DNA from: JBPOFM01 sp041391925
Lineage (GTDB): Bacteria > Bacteroidota > Bacteroidia > Flavobacteriales > Flavobacteriaceae
Assembly (NCBI GenBank): GCA_041391925.1
Contig: JAWKNA010000006.1
Location: forward strand, 248,001-312,000
DNA: 64,000 nt
Reading direction: 5' to 3'
Shown here: in pieces, positions 1 to 8,552 of the stretch
Layout: the number at the start of each line of letters is the position of its first letter
Position numbering within the stretch: the stretch's first letter is position 1
Notes under the pieces: model-generated
What the model was told of the DNA's origin: nothing
The model's database searches: none
Seen by the model: the letters and a program-made list of their open reading frames with translations, nothing else
Program-made: the position numbers and the translations under genes

Positions 1-900
1 ATAGACGAGGTAGATGTGATGCTCGACTTGGGTTTTAGGCACCAATTATTGAATCTTTTTGACATCATGCCAGAACGACGACAAAATATCATGTTTTCTG
101 CGACCATGACCGACGAGGTGGACGAACTCATCCATGAGTTTTTTGTGACACCGGAACGAATCACTGTTGCCGTTTCTGGAACACCATTGGAAAACTTACG
201 ACAGCAACGTTATGAAGTTCCAAATTTTTATACCAAGGTCAATTTGCTAAAGGAATTGTTGAAAGACGAAGAAACTTTTAATAAAGTATTGATATTCGTT
301 TCCCACAAGAAAATGGCTGACAGCTTATTTGAACTGTTGGAAGAAAGTTTCAGGGACGAAGTATGTGTGATTCATTCCAACAAAACGCAAAATTACAGAT
401 TACGGAGTATCGAACAATTTAGAGAGGGTTTTAATCGAATGCTGGTTGCAACCGACGTGATGGCTCGTGGGTTGGACATTGACACTGTTAGCCATGTCAT
501 TAATTTTGACACGCCACATTACCCTGAAAACTATATGCACCGCATCGGTCGGACAGGACGTGCTGAACGCAAAGGTAACGCCATATTATTTTCAACTGCA
601 GCTGAAGAAGCCTACGTTAAGTCAATCGAAGAATTGATGCAAATGAAAATTCCAAAACTGCAACTTCCTGATGGAGTGCAAATATCCAAAGAATTGATTG
701 AAGAGGAACGGCCTCAAACAAAGGAACGCAACAATCCCTTAAAACGCGATGATACCAAGGGAGAGGCTTTTCATGAAAAAAAGGACAAAAACAAAAAACA
801 GAACCAAGGCGGCTCTTATCGCGCCAAGATTGCGGCAAAATATAAAAAACCCAAAACTAGAGGTGATAAGAATTATAATAAGCGTAATAAGCGGAAATAG
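1..900 (+). CDS. DEAD-box-type ATP-dependent RNA helicase, C-terminal part (cut by window edge)
   Basis: The reading frame is open from base 1 and begins in helicase motif II, read as IDEVD followed by VMLDLGF. The usual DEAD is therefore DEVD. Next come motif III (SAT in 'MFSATM'), a complete RecA-like domain 2 with 'ATDVMARGLDID' (motif V) and 'HRIGRTGRAERKG' (motif VI), and a Lys/Asn-rich basic tail of about 60 residues typical of RhlE/CsdA-like helicases that bind structured RNA. The first RecA domain (Walker A, Q motif) lies outside the window. Expected role is ATP-driven remodelling of RNA in ribosome assembly or RNA decay; the exact subfamily cannot be decided from this half. The family call is firm. 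Confidence 0.93.
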   Translation: MDEVDVMLDLGFRHQLLNLFDIMPERRQNIMFSATMTDEVDELIHEFFVTPERITVAVSGTPLENLRQQRYEVPNFYTKVNLLKELLKDEETFNKVLIFVSHKKMADSLFELLEESFRDEVCVIHSNKTQNYRLRSIEQFREGFNRMLVATDVMARGLDIDTVSHVINFDTPHYPENYMHRIGRTGRAERKGNAILFSTAAEEAYVKSIEELMQMKIPKLQLPDGVQISKELIEEERPQTKERNNPLKRDDTKGEAFHEKKDKNKKQNQGGSYRAKIAAKYKKPKTRGDKNYNKRNKRK

Positions 901-930
901 TTTTTTAGCATCAAAAAGAACATAAAAAAA

Positions 931-962
931 TCCCTTCTCAACCGAAATTGAAAAGGGAATAT
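931..962 (-). terminator. Rho-independent terminator of the sigma/MscS operon
   Basis: An 11-bp stem (tcccttctcaa / ttgaaaaggga, one mismatch) at 931-958. On the minus strand it is followed by a run of T (positions 930-924). It lies 60 bp past the stop of the MscS gene. Confidence 0.7.
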
Positions 963-1020
963 AAAGAGCAAATGATCCGGAACAACTTCCCAGATTTTTT
1001 CGCCTTAACCCAAATAAAGG

Positions 1021-1848
1021 CTAGTTCCGGATTTTTATTTCGCTCTCTACAATATTTTTGATAGGAATGACCAGCCTTCCTTCATTCGTTTTTAAAACCA
1101 GTGAAATATTATCAATTGCCTCAACCTCTCCTAATATTCCATTATATTCAATCAATTGTCCGACCTCATATGTCTTACGCACATAAAAAGTCCTCAGCAA
1201 GTCTGCAATGACCGATTGAGCTCCAAGACCCAAGGCCAAAGAAAATGCGAGCAATAAGGCTCCAAGAATAAGCGTAAGGTTATTAGTGATCAACTCTGTA
1301 TTAACGCCAGCCTGATTAAGAGCTGTTATAGAAACAAACACCAAGAGGATTAAAAAGATTAACTGACTTATAATATTTGAACCCGACAGCTCGAACGACT
1401 CAAAGAATGACTTTATAGTTTTCTTTATAAAATTTGCCAAAAGCAATCCTAGTATAAAAATTATTAAGGCTGTGAAAATCTGAGGTATATGACTTAATAA
1501 GTTGGAAATTTCTTCAGAAATAATTTTAAGGTTCATGATATCAGAAACCACAATCAACAAAATGATGAACATGGTCCATTTGATAAAGCTTACGATAATC
1601 TTGGTTGGGTTGATGTGGAGTTTTTTATTTTCAAAAAACTCGATATCATTTATCCTCTTGGTAATCTTTTCAAAATTTGTGATTTTTAAAGCTTTCTCAA
1701 CTATAAAAACCAAGAATTTAGTAATTAGCCATCCAATGATCAATACCAATATAGCACCGATAATGTTGGGTATGGCCTTTCCTATTTCATTCCCCATTGC
1801 ATTTAAAGAATCGAGGGTTAATTCTTTCCATTTCGAAATTTGTTCCAT
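1021..1848 (-). CDS. MscS-family small-conductance mechanosensitive ion channel
   Basis: 275 aa, close to E. coli MscS in length. Four hydrophobic segments are visible: residues ~25-50, ~88-110, ~120-142 and ~160-215. The last contains the Gly/Ala-rich pore helix 'LGLGAQSVIADLLRTFYV', the MscS signature, followed by the beta domain ('VGQLIEYNGILGEVEAI'). Such channels open under membrane tension and release solutes on osmotic downshock at the inner membrane. The gene is last in a minus-strand unit, 20 bp after the 60-aa protein gene and so probably co-transcribed with the ECF sigma factor. The protein ends soon after the beta domain and lacks much of the cytoplasmic cage seen in larger family members. 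Confidence 0.9.
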   Translation of the reverse strand: MEQISKWKELTLDSLNAMGNEIGKAIPNIIGAILVLIIGWLITKFLVFIVEKALKITNFEKITKRINDIEFFENKKLHINPTKIIVSFIKWTMFIILLIVVSDIMNLKIISEEISNLLSHIPQIFTALIIFILGLLLANFIKKTIKSFFESFELSGSNIISQLIFLILLVFVSITALNQAGVNTELITNNLTLILGALLLAFSLALGLGAQSVIADLLRTFYVRKTYEVGQLIEYNGILGEVEAIDNISLVLKTNEGRLVIPIKNIVESEIKIRN

Positions 1849-1868
1849 TTGTTTTTTGTTTGGTTGGT

Positions 1869-2051
1869 TTAGTTTGTTTTATTTTTTCTTTGTTTCATTG
1901 TCGATTCAATAACCTCAGCAATATTTAACGAAAATAGACTCGCCATTTCCATCAACAATTTTGCAGTGGCTATATCATTCATTACTTTGGCCCTAAGCTC
2001 AGGAGGCACTGGCTTAAGCGGCTTATCTAATTTTCTAAACGGATTCTCCAT
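1869..2051 (-). CDS. 60-aa soluble protein of unknown function overlapping the sigma factor gene
   Basis: I chose the ATG at 2051 (MENPFRKLDKPLKPVPPELR), because an upstream in-frame start at 2084 would extend it further into the sigma gene. From 2051 it overlaps the sigma stop by 17 bp, which suggests translational coupling. The protein has a Pro-rich basic N-terminus, a predicted helix (KVMNDIATAKLLMEMASLF) and a second helix with a Lys-rich end. There is no signal peptide or membrane segment, so it is not a classical membrane anti-sigma factor. Its position invites a role as a soluble sigma modulator, but that is inference only. I do not recognise a named family. Confidence 0.72.
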   Translation of the reverse strand: MENPFRKLDKPLKPVPPELRAKVMNDIATAKLLMEMASLFSLNIAEVIESTMKQRKNKTN

Positions 2052-2631
2052 AACTAATGCGATTAATTCGTGTGTAAGCTTCAATTAACTTCTCTTTGGC
2101 TCGTTTGAGTCTCATCTTTACGGCACTCTCGCCGATATCCAAAACGGTTTCCAATTCTTTGATGGTCAAAAAATCTTGATATTTTAAGAGTAACAACATC
2201 TTATCATCTGGAGGAATGAGTTTCAACGCTTCAGCCAACTTCTCAACTCTCATTTGAAAAAAACTATAGTCGTTAGTATCGTTTAAAGATTCATCTTCAA
2301 TAAACGAAGAGTCTACTGTCTTTTTTTCTATTTTCTTGTGCACATCCCGAGTTACATAATTCACACAATGGTTATAAGTAAAGGCATATAACCATGATGA
2401 AAATTTTGAAGTCCCTTTAAAGGTCTTTAATTTGACGAATAACTTTAAGAAAACATCTTGAGTGAGGTCTTGGGCTTCGTCTTGACTTTTGGAGAATCCT
2501 AAACACTTATTATAAACCATTTTTGAAAACCTATCATAAAGCACTTCAAAAAGCAATGTATCATTTGACTTGACTATAGAGGCTACTAAGTCTTCATCTG
2601 ATAGATTGATAATGTCTTTGGTTGTTTTCAA
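2035..2631 (-). CDS. ECF-type RNA polymerase sigma-70 factor
   Basis: 198 aa with the two-domain layout of ECF sigma factors. Region 2 (~residues 25-95) contains 'YDRFSKMVYNKCLGF', 'DEAQDLTQDVFLKLF' and 'FSSWLYAFTYNHCVNY'. Region 4 (~135-187) contains the helix-turn-helix 'LTIKELETVLDIGESAVKMRLKRAKEKL'. It directs RNA polymerase to a specialised regulon, usually envelope-related. It is first in an apparent operon with the 60-aa protein (17-bp overlap) and an MscS channel. No membrane anti-sigma factor with a typical zinc-finger or TM domain lies next to it. Confidence 0.95.
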   Translation of the reverse strand: MKTTKDIINLSDEDLVASIVKSNDTLLFEVLYDRFSKMVYNKCLGFSKSQDEAQDLTQDVFLKLFVKLKTFKGTSKFSSWLYAFTYNHCVNYVTRDVHKKIEKKTVDSSFIEDESLNDTNDYSFFQMRVEKLAEALKLIPPDDKMLLLLKYQDFLTIKELETVLDIGESAVKMRLKRAKEKLIEAYTRINRISYGESV

Positions 2632-2721
2632 TAAGGATTGAAAATAAAAATGTTTAAATTATAAGACACAGTATACTGTCAAAAGTCACATTTTTTTAAA
2701 AAAAAATTGAAGACAAAAAAA

Positions 2722-2745
2722 AGATTGCTCTGCCGAGCAATCTTT
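2722..2745 (-). terminator. Terminator of the dihydrolipoyl dehydrogenase gene
   Basis: Stem agattgctc / gagcaatct with a 3-nt loop at 2722-2742, followed by T runs on both strands. It sits 25 bp beyond the lpdA stop and so is oriented to end that minus-strand transcript. Confidence 0.85.
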
Positions 2746-2768
2746 TTTGTGGAATATATCCTATACTA

Positions 2769-4169
2769 TTAAACGTGAAGGGCTCTATCGTCGGTTGCGG
2801 CTAATGCAGCTTCTTTAATAGCTTCCGTAAAGGTGGGATGTGCATGGGAGGCACGAGCCACATCTTCTGCACTGGCTCTAAATTCCATGGCAATCACTGC
2901 TTCTGCAATCATATCGGCAGCGCGTGCTCCAATCATATGAACTCCCAAGATTTCATCAGTTTTTTTGTCTGCAAGGATTTTTACAAATCCGTCCAAATCC
3001 ATACTGGCTCTACTTCTTCCCAAAGCACGCATCGGGAATTGCCCCACTTTATAGTCTACATTGGCATCTTTCAGTTCCTCTTCAGTTTTACCAACTGAAG
3101 CAACTTCTGGCCACGTGTAAACAACTCCAGGAATCAAATTATAATCGATGTGAGGTTTTTGTCCGGCCAAAGTCTCTGCAACAAACACACCTTCTTCCTC
3201 TGCTTTATGAGCTAACATGGCACCTTTGACAACGTCACCAATCGCATAAATATTTTTGACATTGGTCTGTAAATGGTCATTCACCTCAATTTGACCTCTA
3301 TCGGTCAGTTTTACGCCTGCTGCTTCTGCATTTAATCCTTCAGTGTAAGGTCTTCTTCCTACAGACACCAAACAATAGTCGCCTTTGAACTCCACTTCCT
3401 CCCCTTTTTTGTTATCTGCCTTTACGATGACTTCATCACCTTTGCGTTCCACTGATTTGACTTTATGAGAAACTTCGATAGAAAACTTTGCTTTTTTGAA
3501 AACTTTGTTCAATTCTTTGGACAAGCCAGAATCCATCGTTGGGATGATTCTATCCATATATTCTACGATGGTGACTTCAGAACCTAAACGCCGATATACT
3601 TGCCCCAATTCTAAACCAATGACACCACCGCCAATAACTATAAGATGTTTTGGTATTTCTTTTAATTTCAAAGCTTCTGTAGAAGTTATAACTCGTTCTT
3701 TATCAATCTTTATAAATGGTAAATTTGAAGGTTTGCTTCCAGTAGCGATGATGGTATTTTTGGCTTCGATTTCTTCTGATTTTTCACCCTCAATCTTGAT
3801 ATGTGTCGCATCTTTAAAGCTTCCAACGCCTGTATAAACATCAATCTTATTTTTTTTCATCAAGAAATCGATGCCGCCAGTCGTTTGGTCCACAACGGAT
3901 TGCTTACGTGCAATCATTTGTTTTAAATTCACCTTGATGTCACCAGGAATATCAATCCCATGTTCTTCAAAATGTTTGACAGCGTCTTCGTAATGGTGTG
4001 AAGAATCTAAAAGCGCCTTGCTCGGAATACAACCTACATTTAAACAAGTGCCTCCAAGCGTGGAATATTTCTCTATAATTGCTGTTTTCATGCCCAGCTG
4101 TGCACAACGAATTGCTGCTACATATCCTCCGGGACCTGAGCCGATAATGGCTACATCGTACGAATTCAT
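2769..4169 (-). CDS. lpdA: Dihydrolipoyl dehydrogenase (E3)
   Basis: 466 aa, the usual E3 length. It has an N-terminal FAD-binding GxGxxG (IGSGPGGYVAA, residues ~9-19), the redox-active disulfide in GGTCLNVGCIPSK, an NAD-binding GGGVIGLELG (~residue 180), the second FAD motif 'YAIGDVV', and the C-terminal catalytic His-Glu in 'HAHPTFTEAIKEA'. The enzyme reoxidises dihydrolipoamide with NAD+ in the pyruvate and 2-oxoglutarate dehydrogenase complexes and in glycine cleavage. It stands alone with its own terminator. A possible -7 element (TACTTTTG on the minus strand, 4204-4211) lies 35 bp upstream of the start. Confidence 0.97.
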   Translation of the reverse strand: MNSYDVAIIGSGPGGYVAAIRCAQLGMKTAIIEKYSTLGGTCLNVGCIPSKALLDSSHHYEDAVKHFEEHGIDIPGDIKVNLKQMIARKQSVVDQTTGGIDFLMKKNKIDVYTGVGSFKDATHIKIEGEKSEEIEAKNTIIATGSKPSNLPFIKIDKERVITSTEALKLKEIPKHLIVIGGGVIGLELGQVYRRLGSEVTIVEYMDRIIPTMDSGLSKELNKVFKKAKFSIEVSHKVKSVERKGDEVIVKADNKKGEEVEFKGDYCLVSVGRRPYTEGLNAEAAGVKLTDRGQIEVNDHLQTNVKNIYAIGDVVKGAMLAHKAEEEGVFVAETLAGQKPHIDYNLIPGVVYTWPEVASVGKTEEELKDANVDYKVGQFPMRALGRSRASMDLDGFVKILADKKTDEILGVHMIGARAADMIAEAVIAMEFRASAEDVARASHAHPTFTEAIKEAALAATDDRALHV

Positions 4170-4262
4170 AAAAGTGTGTTTTGTAGTATGTTAAAATCGA
4201 ATGCAAAAGTACGATTTTGATTGACGAATTACGAATAAGAACTGATGATTTTTTAAAATGAA

Positions 4263-4889
4263 TCATCCAGGAAACCCGAGCATATTACCCATTCCTACTG
4301 TGAACAGCCAACACCCATAAATAGTATGCTCAATAGATACCAAGAGCGTAGATTTGGTCTTATCATACGTAAGTGCAAATAATATGCCTCCCAAAAAGGT
4401 CATCAACAGCACCAAAGCGTTTCGGTAAAAAATATGTGCCAAGGAAAACACTATGGCGTTGACAAAGATGAAAAGCGATTTGCTCCTAAACAAAGATTCA
4501 TATCGCTGAAAAAACAATGTCCTGTAAATCAATTCTTGCGGATAGACTGAAAATGTAGTGTAAAGAAACAGAATCACGACCCAAAGTTTTGGTTGTCTGT
4601 AAAGCACATGAAATAAATCTTCTTTTGAAGTAAAGAACATATAAACTATCGTCAAAAAAGCAATAATCAATAGCTTGATACACACATGTTTCCAAAAGGA
4701 TTTCCATTTGAGGTTGGGAGCCATTTTAAATTTGTTCCCCTGTACTTTCAACAGTATATAAATGACATATCCAAAACCCGAAAGAGCAAGTGCTGCTTTG
4801 ACCCAAAATGGATATTCAAGTGCAAAGCTGACAGGTAACACTATAAATATCAAAAAGAATTCCGTCAGTTTATAACTTACAGAGTGCAT
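4263..4889 (-). CDS. CPBP-family (CAAX-like) intramembrane protein with altered first catalytic motif
   Basis: 208 aa with about six hydrophobic segments. The ABI/CPBP motifs are recognisable: 'YPQELIYRTLFF' (Q118, E119, R123), 'FSLAHIFYRN' (H152) and a late His in 'SIEHTIYG' (H188). In active family proteases motif 1 normally has two adjacent Glu (EExxxR); here the first is Gln. The second Glu, the Arg and both His remain, so activity may be altered rather than lost. The start is 3 bp after the Lrp stop, which implies co-transcription with the regulator. Substrate unknown. Confidence 0.8.
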   Translation of the reverse strand: MHSVSYKLTEFFLIFIVLPVSFALEYPFWVKAALALSGFGYVIYILLKVQGNKFKMAPNLKWKSFWKHVCIKLLIIAFLTIVYMFFTSKEDLFHVLYRQPKLWVVILFLYTTFSVYPQELIYRTLFFQRYESLFRSKSLFIFVNAIVFSLAHIFYRNALVLLMTFLGGILFALTYDKTKSTLLVSIEHTIYGCWLFTVGMGNMLGFPG

Positions 4890-4892
4890 GTG

Positions 4893-5351
4893 TTAGAGGT
4901 TGATGGCCGTGGTGTGTTTCACTTCGTTGATGACAAACATGCTATGCGTACTACCAATATGGCTAATGGAGGTCAGTTTTTTTACCATAAATTCCCTAAA
5001 ATCTTCCATATTTTCGACAATCACTTTGAGCAGGTAGTCATAATCACCACTAATATGGTAACATTCTAGGACTTCTCCAAGATTAGCGACCTCTTTTTCG
5101 AATTTAATGACATATTCTTGAGTATGTTGCACGAGTTTGATGTGGCAAAACGCAACGAAAGTCCTGTTTACTTTTTCGTTTTTGAGCAAGGCTACATACT
5201 TTGATATAACACCTTCTTTTTCAAGCTTTTTGATACGTTCGTAAACGGCTGTGACGGATAAATTCAACTTTACGGAAAGTTCTTTGTTGGTGCGTTTGCT
5301 ATCTTCTTGAAGCAGATGAAGCAGTTTTTTATCGGTGGCATCAAAGGTCAT
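4893..5351 (-). CDS. Lrp/AsnC-family transcriptional regulator
   Basis: 152 aa with the standard two domains. The N-terminal winged HTH is 'LDKKLLHLLQEDSKRTN'-like, read here as DATDKKLLHLLQEDSKRTNK with recognition helix 'LSVTAVYERIKKLEKEGVI'. The C-terminal RAM ligand-binding domain includes 'HISGDYDYLLKVIVENMEDF'. Lrp proteins sense amino acids as dimers or octamers and often control a divergent neighbour. Here that neighbour is the Cys/Met-type PLP enzyme at 5505, across a 153-bp AT-rich gap that could hold the operator. The gene is followed at 3 bp by the CPBP gene. Confidence 0.94.
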   Translation of the reverse strand: MTFDATDKKLLHLLQEDSKRTNKELSVKLNLSVTAVYERIKKLEKEGVISKYVALLKNEKVNRTFVAFCHIKLVQHTQEYVIKFEKEVANLGEVLECYHISGDYDYLLKVIVENMEDFREFMVKKLTSISHIGSTHSMFVINEVKHTTAINL

Positions 5352-5504
5352 GACTGAAAATTTTTCTATTAAAAATTATGAAGTTATAAATTTATAGAAA
5401 TAAATTCTACCATCTAATCAATCAGCTTATATATTATCTAAATATTCTTGTAATGATTGATTTATATCCTAAATCTTTAGACTTTTGGATAAAACAATGA
5501 CACT

Positions 5505-6704
5505 ATGAGCTTTAAACCAGCAAACACTATTCAGGATTTACAATACTTTGGGGAATTTGGAGGCGTGAATCCTTCGATTTCTGATTCGTCTACCTATACA
5601 TTTCTTTCGGCAAAGACGATGTTTGACACTTTTGAGGGCAATGCGGACGGGTGCTATTTGTATTCGCGGCACTCCTCGCCTTCCAATCTTTATCTTGGCC
5701 AAGCTTTGGCGGCGCTTGAGGGTACCGAAACTGCGAACGTCACCGCTTCCGGGATGGGTGCGATTACGGCGGTCATTATGCAGCTTTGTGGCCAAGGGGA
5801 TAACGTGGTGAGTAGCCGAACGATTTATGGTGGTACCTATGCTTTCTTGAAGAATTACATGCCACGTTTTGGGGTTAGCACGTCGTTTGTGGACATTACC
5901 AAGCTGGACGCTGTAGAAGCTGCCATCACCAAGAACACGAAGGTGCTTTACTGCGAGTCGGTCAGTAATCCGTTGTTGGAAGTGGCGGATATTTCGAGTC
6001 TTGCGAAGCTTGCCAAGAAACACAACCTGACATTGGTGGTGGACAACACGTTTTCGCCATTGAGCATTTCGCCTGGAAAATTAGGTGCCGATGTCATCAT
6101 CCATAGTTTGACGAAATTTATCAACGGGAGCAGTGATACCGTTGGCGGTGTGGTGTGCGGGACGCAACAATTTATTGATGATTTGCGAAATGTGAATGAT
6201 GGGTCGTGTATGCTCTTGGGCTCTACGATGGATAGCTTGCGAGCGGCCTCCATTCTTAAAAACTTGCGGACGTTGCACATCAGAATCCAGCAGCATAGCA
6301 AGAATGCGCTTTTTTTGGCGGAGAAATTTGAGGCTGACGGCCTGAAAACGGTGTATCCTGGCTTGGCATCGCACGGGTCGCACGAACTTTTTAAGAGCAT
6401 GATGGATACGGATTATGGTTTTGGCGGGATGCTGACGATTGATGTGGGGACGCTGGACAAGGCCAATGAACTAATGGAACTGATGCAGAAACGCAACCTT
6501 GGGTATCTTGCGGTGAGCTTGGGCTTTTACAAAACGTTGTTTAGCGCGCCGGGGAGCTCCACGTCTTCTGAAATACCACTTGAAGAACAAAAGGAAATGG
6601 GCTTGAGCGATGGGTTGATACGCTTCTCCATTGGCTTGGATGCGGATATAGAGCGCACTTATGAGATGATGGGAGGTTGCATGAAAGAATTGGGTATTTT
6701 ATAG
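5505..6704 (+). CDS. Cys/Met-metabolism PLP-dependent enzyme (gamma-lyase / O-acetylhomoserine sulfhydrylase fold)
   Basis: 399 aa, family-typical length. The PLP lysine is K204 in 'HSLTKFINGSSD'; the cofactor Asp is in 'VVDNTFSPL' and the ring-stacking Tyr in 'IYGGTYAF'. Two points argue against simply calling it methionine gamma-lyase: the position of the MGL active-site Cys (YGC) is Gly110, and the usual YSRxxNPT is YSRHSSPS. The reaction (beta/gamma elimination or gamma replacement on a sulfur amino acid) is therefore unresolved. The divergent Lrp gene suggests amino-acid-responsive control and a catabolic role. By eye the gene is richer in G+C than its flanks. A strong bidirectional hairpin follows. 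Confidence 0.85.
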   Translation: MSFKPANTIQDLQYFGEFGGVNPSISDSSTYTFLSAKTMFDTFEGNADGCYLYSRHSSPSNLYLGQALAALEGTETANVTASGMGAITAVIMQLCGQGDNVVSSRTIYGGTYAFLKNYMPRFGVSTSFVDITKLDAVEAAITKNTKVLYCESVSNPLLEVADISSLAKLAKKHNLTLVVDNTFSPLSISPGKLGADVIIHSLTKFINGSSDTVGGVVCGTQQFIDDLRNVNDGSCMLLGSTMDSLRAASILKNLRTLHIRIQQHSKNALFLAEKFEADGLKTVYPGLASHGSHELFKSMMDTDYGFGGMLTIDVGTLDKANELMELMQKRNLGYLAVSLGFYKTLFSAPGSSTSSEIPLEEQKEMGLSDGLIRFSIGLDADIERTYEMMGGCMKELGIL

Positions 6705-6718
6705 CATTGGATTAAAAA

Positions 6719-6770
6719 ACCGATTTAAACGATTTAAATCTTCATATTCAATCTTAAATCGGTATTATTT
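6719..6770. terminator. Bidirectional terminator between convergent genes
   Basis: Perfect 10-bp stem accgatttaa (6719-6728) / ttaaatcggt (6754-6763), with an inner palindrome gatttaaatc in the loop. T-rich on both sides. It separates the PLP-enzyme gene (+) from the FG-GAP gene (-). Confidence 0.8.
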
Positions 6771-6774
6771 TCTT

Positions 6775-8499
6775 TTAAATTTTTATGAACTTTTTAACTG
6801 TTATACCGCTATCAGAAGTCAACTTTAAAACGTAATTGCCTGAGCTTAAATGGGAAACATCCACATTAACTTCAGTCAAAACATCAGGATTTATAGTCTG
6901 TAAAACTCTTCCTGAAATATCCAATATTTCAATGGCTTTGAGGTTGCTGTTCTCGTTGCTTTTGATAATGAGATAGTCTTTGACTGGGTTGGGATAGACT
7001 GTAAGACTTGAAACCTGGTTTGTTTCTTCTATACCCAAACCTGCAGGGCTATTTTTGAGAATGGTCACTGCATCAAAGTTTGTAAGAACCATCGCAATAT
7101 CTGGTATCCCGTCGCCGTCTAAATCGGCAATGTGCTGTGATGGTGTTGCTGTGATGTTGAACGAAACTTGAGGAGCTATGTTTATGGTTCCTGAACTACT
7201 CAAATTTTTGTAAAGAAACATTTTTGAGAAGCCCATGTCCACGACCGAAAAATCAAGTTTTCCGTCACCATCTATATCTCCCAAACTGATGTTGAAATGA
7301 TTGGCATTGGAAGTAATGGTTGTAGATGCAAAATTAAAACTCCCTACGGTTGTAGAGGTATTTCTCAATATAGTGGTGCCATTCGCAAAGCTGCAAACGG
7401 CAACATCTAATTTACCATCACCATCCATATCACCAATGCTTACATCTAAAGGTAAGGTTATGGTCGGATAAGTGCCTATTATATTGAAATTTAAAGTTCC
7501 CAGTGTACTTAAATTCCTTAAAACCCTTACAGAATTGCCAATGTAGTTTGTGACCACAATGTCTGGTTTGTCATCATTATCTAAATCGCCTATTGCAACT
7601 GCATCCGTTTGAGCTGAAATATTAACTTGTATATATGGCGCAAAACTAATTGTTCCTGATGTACTCGTATTTCTTAAAAAAGACATTTCAGGTGCACAAA
7701 TAACAATATCCAATTTACCATCACCGTCCAAATCAGATATAGCCAGCGACCTATGGAGACTTGGGGCCGTGGCAAAATCGATTCTTGGTGCAAAACTTAT
7801 AGTTCCAGGGGTGCTTGTATTTTTGAATATGGACATTACAGCACTGTTCGAACCCACTAAAGCCATATCCAGCTTTCCATCGCCATCCAAATCACCAAGT
7901 GCAACACCTCTAATATTAAAGTCCGACGTAAAATCAACTTTAGGAGCAAAGCTGAAAGCACTCACAGTACTGGTATTTCTTAAGACAGATATGGAGCGCT
8001 CATCTTGCGGACTACCACCATCATTGTTTACTGTTATAAGGTCCGGTTTACCGTCTCCGTCCATATCTCCAACCGCGAGTTTGATTGGACTATTGCCAGT
8101 TGTAAAGTTTCCACCATACACAAAATCACTTGCTGTGATAGTGCCCGTATTTGGAGAAAAGCTTGGTATAAACTTACGTATTGAATTTCCAATCAATCCA
8201 TTAGCATTGTTGAGTACGGAAATAAAATCGTGTGTTGCTCCTACAGGTACTGTTACCGAGAGTTCTGTTGGGGTGGCGGCATTAACTGTGGCTTGGGTGG
8301 CACCAAAGAAAACAATGTTATTTTCTGGAGTCGTGTTAAAATTGGTGCCAGAAATGGTTACCGTTGTGCCGATAGGTCCGCTGGTTGGCGAAAAGCTTGA
8401 AATGGTTGGTATTTGGCCATATAAGTTTGTTCCAAAAATGCATAATGATAATGCCATAAGTAATTTGCTGGCTGTTCTTTGTGTGTAGAAATGTTTCAT
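6775..8499 (-). CDS. Secreted IPT/TIG + FG-GAP repeat protein with T9SS sorting domain (copy 1)
   Basis: 574 aa. Signal peptide ending '...FGTNLYG' before Gln; an IPT/TIG immunoglobulin-like domain ('PTISSFSPTSGPIGTTVTISG', ~31-115); six to seven FG-GAP/VCBS beta-propeller repeats of ~55-60 aa, each with a Ca-binding loop such as 'GDMDGDGKPDLI' and a repeated 'RNTST..G.ISFAP' segment (~130-480); and a C-terminal T9SS type A domain from 'LTVYPNPVKDYL' to 'GNYVLKLTSDSGITVKKFIKI'. Expected to be exported across the outer membrane and attached or released at the surface. A paralog lies 53 bp upstream and they are probably in one transcript. Ligand unknown. Confidence 0.93.
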   Translation of the reverse strand: MKHFYTQRTASKLLMALSLCIFGTNLYGQIPTISSFSPTSGPIGTTVTISGTNFNTTPENNIVFFGATQATVNAATPTELSVTVPVGATHDFISVLNNANGLIGNSIRKFIPSFSPNTGTITASDFVYGGNFTTGNSPIKLAVGDMDGDGKPDLITVNNDGGSPQDERSISVLRNTSTVSAFSFAPKVDFTSDFNIRGVALGDLDGDGKLDMALVGSNSAVMSIFKNTSTPGTISFAPRIDFATAPSLHRSLAISDLDGDGKLDIVICAPEMSFLRNTSTSGTISFAPYIQVNISAQTDAVAIGDLDNDDKPDIVVTNYIGNSVRVLRNLSTLGTLNFNIIGTYPTITLPLDVSIGDMDGDGKLDVAVCSFANGTTILRNTSTTVGSFNFASTTITSNANHFNISLGDIDGDGKLDFSVVDMGFSKMFLYKNLSSSGTINIAPQVSFNITATPSQHIADLDGDGIPDIAMVLTNFDAVTILKNSPAGLGIEETNQVSSLTVYPNPVKDYLIIKSNENSNLKAIEILDISGRVLQTINPDVLTEVNVDVSHLSSGNYVLKLTSDSGITVKKFIKI

Positions 8500-8552
8500 G
8501 ATTATTGTTTTTAGGATTTGTTGCGATGACGAACGGTGTATAGCACAGACAA

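Noticed and set aside
5505..6704. Specific annotation as methionine gamma-lyase
   Set aside because: The marker Cys is Gly110 and the substrate-site motif differs; only the family can be stated.
7769..8488. 239-aa plus-strand ORF
   Set aside because: It is antisense to the FG-GAP gene; repeated DGDG-coding DNA keeps the opposite strand open.
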